From Chryseobacterium sp. YIM B08800 (lineage in GTDB: Bacteria > Bacteroidota > Bacteroidia > Flavobacteriales > Weeksellaceae), in contig NZ_JAPDKN010000022.1 of NCBI RefSeq assembly GCF_026163565.1, positions 88,889-152,888 of the forward strand: a DNA stretch of 64,000 nucleotides, read 5' to 3'. A program made the position numbers and the translations under genes. Shown here piece by piece: positions 58,707 through 64,000 of the stretch. The notes beneath the pieces were generated by a model. It ran no database searches, was not told the origin of the DNA, and was given only the letters and a program-made list of their open reading frames with translations. Numbering within the stretch: the stretch's first letter is position 1; each line of letters opens with the position of its first letter.

Positions 58707-59756
58707 ATGATTTCAAAAAAGATAATTTCGGCTTTTCTTATTTTTTCTTTAAGTGTAAATGTTTTTTCTCAAACCGATAAAAATTGGCAAAATAAAATTG
58801 ACAGTATTATAGAGATTAAAGAGCCAGTCAATTTTAATGGTGTCGTTCTGATTAATAAAAACGGTAAAACAGTTTATTCTAAAGCTTTCGGATTTTCAGA
58901 TATTGAAAATAAAACTCCGTTGAAAATGAATAGCCAATTTGAAATCATGTCAAATACCAAACAAGTTACCTCTGTTTTAGTTTTAAAGGAAGTAGAAAAA
59001 GGGAAAATTAATCTTCAAACTCCTATCAAAAAATATTTGCCGGAATTAAAGCAAACCTGGGCAGATTTTGTGACCGTTCATCAGCTTTTGAATCATACCC
59101 ACGGAATTGTTGATGTAGAAAAGCCATTGGTTTTCAAACCTGGAACCGATTTTAAATATGGCAATCTTTCGAATATCCTTCTTGGGAAAATTGTTGAAAA
59201 TGTATCGAAAAAATCATATAAAGAACTGGCTACAAAATTATTTAAGCAACTAAAGATGAATGATACGTTCTGCTATTTTAAAACCAATAAAAGGAATCTT
59301 GTTTTTGGATATATGAATAAAGAAAATAATTTTTCTAAAGTTGAAAATTCTTTTATTAACGAAGAAAATTTGCCTGCAGACGGAGTTATTACGACCGCAA
59401 AAGATTTAGTAATTTGGAATAATCAACTTCATAAAGGTAAAATTTTAAGCCCGAAATCTTATCAATTAATGACCTCAGAATCTACAAAATCTCAGCATGA
59501 TGTTTTTGGAAAAGAGAAAATGGGTTATGGATATAACATAAGAATTGCTGAAGTAAATGGAATAAAATACCTCGGTCACACAGGTTTGGGTGACGGCTTT
59601 TCTTCGCTCAATATTTATTTTCCCAAAGCAGATTTACATATTATTGTTCTTGAAAACCAAATGAATGAAAACAGTAATTTGTTTTATTATATTGAAACTT
59701 TAATTAAAGATTTTGTTTTTGAAAGCGAACTTGTAAAACCGTCTCCTATTCATTAA
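58707..59756 (+). CDS. Beta-lactamase-fold serine hydrolase
   Basis: A 349-residue exported protein (signal to about residue 22, KIISAFLIFSLSVNVFSQ) of the class C beta-lactamase/penicillin-binding fold. The SxxK motif is SNTK near residue 82, the YxN motif is YGN in DFKYGNLSNILLG, and the HTG triad (KTG equivalent) is in GHTGLGDGFSS. Such proteins are esterases, peptidases or PBPs; beta-lactam hydrolysis cannot be assumed. It is followed after 31 bp by an M23 peptidase, so both may act on the cell wall. Confidence 0.88.
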   Translation: MISKKIISAFLIFSLSVNVFSQTDKNWQNKIDSIIEIKEPVNFNGVVLINKNGKTVYSKAFGFSDIENKTPLKMNSQFEIMSNTKQVTSVLVLKEVEKGKINLQTPIKKYLPELKQTWADFVTVHQLLNHTHGIVDVEKPLVFKPGTDFKYGNLSNILLGKIVENVSKKSYKELATKLFKQLKMNDTFCYFKTNKRNLVFGYMNKENNFSKVENSFINEENLPADGVITTAKDLVIWNNQLHKGKILSPKSYQLMTSESTKSQHDVFGKEKMGYGYNIRIAEVNGIKYLGHTGLGDGFSSLNIYFPKADLHIIVLENQMNENSNLFYYIETLIKDFVFESELVKPSPIH

Positions 59757-59787
59757 TAATTGTATTTTTAAATTCAATTTAAAGTGT

Positions 59788-60624
59788 ATGAAATTCTTTC
59801 AAGCATTCTTCATTCTTTTATTTTTTTGCTTTTCTTTTTATAAGGCACAAGAACTTCCGAAAGAAATATACTATCAGTTTTCTTACCATAAAAATGTTGA
59901 ATATAAGAACGATACGATTACTATAAGAATTGAAAATCCATTGTTTTGTCCTTTAAGAATTAGACTTTTTTCAGATTACTTAAAAGGAGAAAATTTTATT
60001 GATGATACTTTAAAGGTTATGGTTAATGAAAATTCTTTTGCAGAAATCAAGATTTTCGCTAAAAATATTGATGTTGAAAAAGTAAAATTTAATATTAATC
60101 AGGCATTTGGTGATGTTCACAAAGTAATTAAACAAAATAACTTTGCACTGCCCTTTCCAAGAGGTAAAACATACAAAATTATGCAATCTAACAAAGGCAG
60201 TTTTAGTCATGATGATGATTATAATAAATATGCTGTAGATTTTGATATGAAAACTGGAGATACCATTACAAGTGCAGATGATGGTTTTGTTGTTGGTGTT
60301 ATTAAAGATTATGAATTTGGAAAAGATGACAAAAAATGGACTCCTTATTCCAATTTCATTACTATTTATCACCCTCAAAGTGGATTGTTTACACAATATG
60401 TACATTTAAAAAAGAACGGTAGTTTTGTAAAAGTCGGTGATGCTGTAAAAAGAAATCAGCCCATTGGATCGAGCGGGGCGACAGGTTTTGCTTCCGGTGA
60501 ACATTTGCATTTTAATGTTTTGGTTCCTGAAAAAGATAAGACTTTAAAATCGATGCCTTTCAGTTTTGAAAATAATCTTTCTTCAAAAAGTCTAAAAAAG
60601 AATATGAAAGTAACGAACAAATAA
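59788..60624 (+). CDS. M23-family peptidase, exported
   Basis: A 278-residue protein with signal peptide (KFFQAFFILLFFCFSFYKAQ). An N-terminal beta domain (about 25-125) precedes a LytM/M23 domain: first zinc ligands in SFSHDDDYNKYAVDFDM (His and Asp), then QYVHLKKNGSF, and HLHF near residue 252 in SGEHLHFNVLVPEKD. It probably cleaves peptidoglycan cross-bridges or acts as a scaffold. It lies 13 bp upstream of a small membrane protein. Confidence 0.9.
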   Translation: MKFFQAFFILLFFCFSFYKAQELPKEIYYQFSYHKNVEYKNDTITIRIENPLFCPLRIRLFSDYLKGENFIDDTLKVMVNENSFAEIKIFAKNIDVEKVKFNINQAFGDVHKVIKQNNFALPFPRGKTYKIMQSNKGSFSHDDDYNKYAVDFDMKTGDTITSADDGFVVGVIKDYEFGKDDKKWTPYSNFITIYHPQSGLFTQYVHLKKNGSFVKVGDAVKRNQPIGSSGATGFASGEHLHFNVLVPEKDKTLKSMPFSFENNLSSKSLKKNMKVTNK

Positions 60625-60637
60625 AAATATAAGATTT

Positions 60638-60964
60638 ATGAAAATCACCAGACACATTATCATCAGAATTTTGACGGTAGCAATTCCCATGTTTTTGTTA
60701 TATTTTTATTCGGAAATGGCGATCGAAGCTAATCGACAAAGAGAACATCGTACAGATGCAGGTTTGGGCATTGCATTTCTCTTCGCTTTTGTTCTGATTA
60801 TTCTTCTGGTGGGTTTTATCACAGATTCTATTGTTAGAATTTTTAAGAAGCAATATTCTGTTGCTTTGATTAACGTTCCTTTTCTACTCTTATTTTTAAT
60901 TCCAGTCTTGTATATTTCATGTCAGTTCTCTGGTGAAATCTTTTATTGTAAGTGTTTTAGTTAA
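60638..60964 (+). CDS. Small membrane protein of unknown function
   Basis: A 108-residue protein with three hydrophobic segments (about 8-24, 42-64 and 78-98, e.g. GIAFLFAFVLIILLVGFITD). A short charged loop EANRQREHRTDAG lies between the first two. No family recognised. It follows the M23 peptidase by 13 bp and may be its partner. Function unknown. Confidence 0.65.
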   Translation: MKITRHIIIRILTVAIPMFLLYFYSEMAIEANRQREHRTDAGLGIAFLFAFVLIILLVGFITDSIVRIFKKQYSVALINVPFLLLFLIPVLYISCQFSGEIFYCKCFS

Positions 60965-61048
60965 AAATTTCTTATAAATCATAAATAATATTAAATTTTA
61001 CACCATGTTGAGATTTATCTGTATTTTCGTTTTCATAAAATTGAATAT

Positions 61049-61399
61049 ATGAAAAGACTTTTTACAATCTCAGGCATTTTTATGCTTCTTTTAATTTCTC
61101 AAAACACTTTTGCTCAGGAAAAAGATGCGGTGAAAAGTTTTACTTTTAAATCTGATAAAACCAAAAGAAATTTAGAAGATAAAACGACCATCTATGAAGG
61201 AAATGTTATGATCAAAAATGATAATATTTCTTTTGAAAATGCAGAAAAAGTAATTCACAATCCGGAAAATGGAACATACACCATTTATCATCCGAAAAAT
61301 TTTAAAATTATTGCTGCAAAATCGGTTCACAAGACAGGTAAAAAAGAAGATGCTCATGTAATTATCTACAATTACAAAGAAGAAAGCATTACATTCTAA
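61049..61399 (+). CDS. LptA/OstA-like exported protein
   Basis: A 116-residue protein with signal peptide (RLFTISGIFMLLLISQNTFA). The mature part fits a short LptA-like beta-jellyroll: KTTIYEGNVMIKNDNISFEN, AEKVIHNPENGTYTIYHPKN and FKIIAAKSVHKTGKKEDAHV. LptA-like proteins bridge LPS transport, but this one is short and lies away from lpt genes, so it may serve another lipid. It precedes the GLPGLI protein by 14 bp. Confidence 0.75.
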   Translation: MKRLFTISGIFMLLLISQNTFAQEKDAVKSFTFKSDKTKRNLEDKTTIYEGNVMIKNDNISFENAEKVIHNPENGTYTIYHPKNFKIIAAKSVHKTGKKEDAHVIIYNYKEESITF

Positions 61400-61413
61400 A
61401 TAAAATCACAAAT

Positions 61414-62274
61414 ATGAAAACAAAATTATCTATTCTGCTATTATTAATTACAGGATTCTGTTTCGCACAATCTAATCAGTTCATTTATGAATATACTTTC
61501 AAAATGGATTCTCTAAACCGCGACAAATCAGAAACTGAAAATATGGTATTGCAGACTTCTCCTAAAGGTTCAAAATTTTACAGCCAAGTAAGAGCCGTTT
61601 TCGATTCTACGATGATGGCAACGGTGATGAGTCCTAAAGCAGCAAGTCAGACTCATTTTGATTTTAGCAATGTGAAAAGAGGAAAAGTAGGTTCTGAAAT
61701 TAGTAAAACTTATCCTGAATACAAGACAATCTTAAAAAAAACAATTGGTTCTACAGGATTATTATTAACCAATGAACAGAAAATTAACTGGAAGATTACG
61801 AATGAAAAAGATAAGATTTTAGATTACAATGTTCAAAAAGCTACCGCAGATTGGAGGGGAAGAAAATGGGTTGCTTGGTTTGCTCCAGAAATTCCTATAC
61901 AAGACGGTCCGCATGCATTTTCAGGTCTTCCGGGACTTATTGTTAAGGTTGAAGATACTAAAGGTGATCATACATTTAAGCTAATTGCCACTAAAAAAAT
62001 CAATACAGTTCAAAATGAAAATACACATAGCTTTAAGCCAAAAGACATTCCTGTAAGTGAAGAAAAATTCAGAAAGCTTTGGAAAGAATACAAGGAAGAT
62101 CCTGTGAAAGACCTTCGTCAGATGCATGGCTCTTCAAGTGGTGCTGTAATTGTTTCAATGTCATTTGACGGAAAAACGTTTACGCCTGAAGAGATGCTGA
62201 AAACGTCAGAAAAAAGTCGTAAAGAAGAACTTCAGAAAAACAACAACTTTCTCGAACTTGATTTATACAAATAA
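61414..62274 (+). CDS. GLPGLI-family exported protein
   Basis: A 286-residue protein with signal peptide (KTKLSILLLLITGFCFAQ). The name-giving motif appears as HAFSGLPGLIVKVEDTKGDH (about 168-187), preceded by WVAWFAPEIPIQDGPHAF. The family is specific to Bacteroidota and often linked to TonB-dependent receptors or secretion, without a settled function. The mature protein is beta-rich and likely periplasmic. It ends with a terminator. Confidence 0.9.
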   Translation: MKTKLSILLLLITGFCFAQSNQFIYEYTFKMDSLNRDKSETENMVLQTSPKGSKFYSQVRAVFDSTMMATVMSPKAASQTHFDFSNVKRGKVGSEISKTYPEYKTILKKTIGSTGLLLTNEQKINWKITNEKDKILDYNVQKATADWRGRKWVAWFAPEIPIQDGPHAFSGLPGLIVKVEDTKGDHTFKLIATKKINTVQNENTHSFKPKDIPVSEEKFRKLWKEYKEDPVKDLRQMHGSSSGAVIVSMSFDGKTFTPEEMLKTSEKSRKEELQKNNNFLELDLYK

Positions 62275-62304
62275 AACACTCGATTTAAATATTATTTCAA
62301 ACAA

Positions 62305-62334
62305 AAACATGGGCAATTAAGCCTGTGTTTTTTT
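62305..62334 (+). terminator. Terminator of the GLPGLI gene
   Basis: AAACATGGGC (62305-62314) pairs with GCCTGTGTTT (62321-62330), with two G-U pairs, followed by T. Confidence 0.8.
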
Positions 62335-62439
62335 GTTGATGTCGATTTGATTTAAAATTTATACCTCAGAAATTCTTATTTGGTGTAAAAATAGATAGGT
62401 AACAGATAACACTTTATCTCAATCTATAAACATCACAAT

Positions 62440-63453
62440 ATGAAATCACAAAACAATTTAGAAAAAAGAAGCCTTCGTGGTAAAACGGTCGTCGTTACAG
62501 GAGGAACCAGCGGAGTCGGAAGAGCTGCCGTTGAAGCCTTTGCTTTTGAAGGCTGCAACATCGTTATCGCAGCAAGAGGTCAGGAAGCTTTAGATGAAAC
62601 TTTAAATATCTGTAAAGACCTAGGCGTAAATGCTATCGCAGTTTCTACCGATGTTTCGAAAGCTGAAGAGGTAGACAATCTCTTGAAAGCAGCTTTAAAA
62701 GAATTTGGCAGAATTGATATTTGGGTAAACAATGCCGGTGTAATGGCAAGCGGAAAATTTGAAGAAATCCCGATGGAACTTCACGAGCAGGTTGTTAAAA
62801 CCAATCTTTTTGGATATATGCATGGAGCGTATTCTGTTTTACCGCTTTTCAAGGAACAGAACGAAGGAATTTTGATCAATAATGTTTCAATTGGCGGATT
62901 TATGCCCGCTCCTTACAGCGCAGTTTATTCGGCAACAAAATTTGGAATCCGTGGAATGATGGAATGTCTTCATGGTGAAATTTCAGATCATCCTGATATT
63001 CATATTGCAAATTTGTACCCTCAAATCCAAAGATCTACAGGAAATATGCATTCGGCAAAGTTTTCAGGACTTGATTTTAAAATTCCGCCATTTGCTTCCG
63101 ACCCTAGAGATACAGCAGATAAAATCGTACAGCTAGCGAAAGAGCCACAAAAAGATTTGTTTCCAGACTTTAAATCGAGAGCACTGGTCAATTTATATGA
63201 AATGTTTCCAAAAATTATTATCAATACCGCTTCTGCAGGAATGCGATTAATGATGAAACTAAAAAACGCACCACCCGATTCCGGAAATGTACTTGAACCT
63301 TCTTCAGAACCTCATCGAATTTATGGTGAAACCATCCTTCCTGTTCCCGGAAATAAAACCAAAATTGCATTGGTTGCCGGATTAGGTTTGGGCTTAGCTT
63401 TTATGCTACTGAAATCGAGAAAATCGCATCAGGATATTTATCTGGATGATTGA
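62440..63453 (+). CDS. SDR-family oxidoreductase with C-terminal hydrophobic tail
   Basis: A 337-residue short-chain dehydrogenase/reductase. The cofactor motif is TGGTSGVGRAAVEAFAFEGC (about 19-38), followed by NNAG in IDIWVNNAGVMA, the catalytic Ser in INNVSIGGFMP and YxxxK in YSAVYSATKFGIRG. The C-terminal 80 residues are an extension with a membrane-like segment KIALVAGLGLGLAFMLL (about 307-323), so the enzyme may be tail-anchored. Related SDRs in Bacteroidota have no known substrate. Confidence 0.9.
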   Translation: MKSQNNLEKRSLRGKTVVVTGGTSGVGRAAVEAFAFEGCNIVIAARGQEALDETLNICKDLGVNAIAVSTDVSKAEEVDNLLKAALKEFGRIDIWVNNAGVMASGKFEEIPMELHEQVVKTNLFGYMHGAYSVLPLFKEQNEGILINNVSIGGFMPAPYSAVYSATKFGIRGMMECLHGEISDHPDIHIANLYPQIQRSTGNMHSAKFSGLDFKIPPFASDPRDTADKIVQLAKEPQKDLFPDFKSRALVNLYEMFPKIIINTASAGMRLMMKLKNAPPDSGNVLEPSSEPHRIYGETILPVPGNKTKIALVAGLGLGLAFMLLKSRKSHQDIYLDD

Positions 63454-63462
63454 TGTTCATTA

Positions 63463-63506
63463 CGTCAGTTCGAGTAAAATTCTGAAAGAATTTGTATCGA
63501 GAACTT
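63463..63506. repeat. REPIN-like half element, copy B
   Basis: CGTCAGTTCGAGTA, then a small hairpin (AAATTC/GAATTT), then GTATCGAGAAC. It is one half of the elements at 29373 and 63709. Confidence 0.75.
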
Positions 63507-63555
63507 TAAAAAAATATTGAATGCCGATTTTAATCATAATGCTAAAATCAGTAGT

Positions 63556-63625
63556 CATTTTGTCATTCCGAATCTAAACATGATTAAAATAAAGAAGTTT
63601 AGATTCTTGCTGAAAGACAAAAATG
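63556..63625. repeat. Imperfect palindrome of TTTTGTCATTCCG type
   Basis: Arms around 63556-63579 and 63597-63625 pair through TTTTGTC/GACAAAA and AATCTAAAC/GTTTAGATT. A 68-codon frame that spans it (63517-63723) shows no coding character and is not called. Confidence 0.6.
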
Positions 63626-63653
63626 TTAATATAGATATTCATCAAAAAGTAAA

Positions 63654-63684
63654 AACGAGAATCTGTAAAAGGTTCTCGTTTTTT
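63654..63684 (+). terminator. Terminator-like hairpin in the 3' repeat region
   Basis: AACGAGAA (63654-63661) and TTCTCGTT (63673-63680) followed by T; no gene directly upstream, so it may belong to the repeat block. Confidence 0.6.
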
Positions 63685-63708
63685 ATGATTTATATTTGTT
63701 CGTCAAAC

Positions 63709-63816
63709 CGTCACTTCGAGTAGCTTTTGCAAAAAAGCGTATCGAGAAGTTTATATTTTCATCATCAGTTCTCGATACATTTTTCTCCGCTTTGCTGCGA
63801 AAAAATCGAACTGACG
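63709..63816. repeat. REPIN-like inverted repeat pair, copy C
   Basis: Left half 63709-63749 (CGTCACTTCGAGTA, hairpin GCTTTT/AAAAGC, GTATCGAGAAG) and right half 63767-63816 in inverted sense (AGTTCTCGATAC to CGAACTGACG). It is the best-preserved copy in the window. Confidence 0.8.
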
Positions 63817-63868
63817 TTGGTTTACTTTTATGTAACCACCCCGTCAAAAATTCTTTGAATTTTCGCCA

Positions 63869-63885
63869 CCCCTCCAAAGGAGGGG
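63869..63885. repeat. GC-rich hairpin CCCCTCC/GGAGGGG
   Basis: Perfect 7-bp arms with a 3-nt loop, in an otherwise AT-rich gap. The last 115 bases of the window hold no other recognisable feature. Confidence 0.65.
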
Positions 63886-64000
63886 AATTTTGCAACTTGG
63901 TTAATTATTGTTTTACGATTCCCATTTGTTTGGAAAGCCGTCAATTCCAGTAGCCCTAAAAATATGTTTGAATTACTTGATTACCAAAATGACATTAATA

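Noticed and set aside
58707..59756. Antibiotic-resistance beta-lactamase
   Set aside because: SxxK, YxN and HTG motifs define only the fold; esterase or peptidase activity is as likely.
60010..60405. 131-codon antisense frame inside the M23 peptidase gene
   Set aside because: Low-complexity Ile/Phe-rich product, entirely within a gene with clear catalytic motifs.
63517..63953. Overlapping frames of 68-85 codons at the right end
   Set aside because: They cross palindromes and REPIN-like repeats and show no protein-like character.
1..64000. tRNA or rRNA genes
   Set aside because: I saw no T-loop-like GTTCGA context with a matching acceptor stem and no conserved rRNA blocks. A dedicated scan could still find one I missed.

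Overview
The window is AT-rich, densely coded DNA from the phylum Bacteroidota, most likely family Weeksellaceae and close to Chryseobacterium. Evidence: promoters carry the Bacteroidota -7 box TAnnTTTG and no Shine-Dalgarno is evident; there is a type IX secretion (T9SS) sorting domain, a GldI lipoprotein, a GLPGLI-family protein, DUF4199 and DUF4294 proteins, and a DAHP synthase fused to chorismate mutase. I see no rRNA, tRNA, CRISPR, prophage or intact insertion sequence.

Layout. 1-3.3 kb: a minus-strand carotenoid operon (MarR regulator, crtI, crtB, SRPBCC protein cut by the window edge) with a perfect palindrome over its promoter. 3.4-12 kb: a T9SS cargo protein, a TPR/LuxR-type regulator, an orphan 612-residue protein, a CLC-F fluoride transporter under a fluoride riboswitch, an aldo/keto reductase and an MBL hydrolase. 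12-18.3 kb: TetR regulator, dnaX interrupted at an A10 run, an aromatic-rich leader peptide ahead of the DAHP synthase/chorismate mutase, rsgA, ndk. 18.6-26.2 kb: rpe, M42 peptidase, DUF4294 protein, Nudix, mnmD, ilvE, gldI and a cyclophilin-FKBP fusion. 26.3-28.3 kb: a solitary NACHT STAND ATPase, the best candidate defence gene. 28.3-43 kb: DUF6261-like protein, menB, two bacterial PH proteins, menA, SRPBCC protein, UPF0173 hydrolase, the SRP RNA, a glycosyltransferase operon, envelope lipoproteins, a decayed four-helix-bundle gene, phosphohexomutase, aminotransferase and a membrane-anchored trypsin-like protease. 43-64 kb: VIT/DUF2135 protein, kdsB, glutathione peroxidase, Lrp regulator facing an EamA exporter, DtxR-type repressor, threonine aldolase, SMR pump, MutS-like ATPase, nucleosidase, DsbA-like protein, serine hydrolase, M23 peptidase, LptA-like and GLPGLI proteins, and an SDR.

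The most unusual feature is in the gaps between genes. At least eight intergenic loci hold short arrays of degenerate heptamers at a strict 7-nt period, usually as two arms in inverted orientation. Each locus has its own heptamer, but the layout is the same. One pair brackets the four-helix-bundle pseudogene. A second dispersed family is REPIN-like: conserved flanks hold a small hairpin whose sequence differs between copies while its pairing is kept. Other gaps carry long perfect palindromes. I know of no description of the heptamer elements in this group.

Limits: all calls come from reading the sequence. Family names rest on recognised motifs, not database searches.
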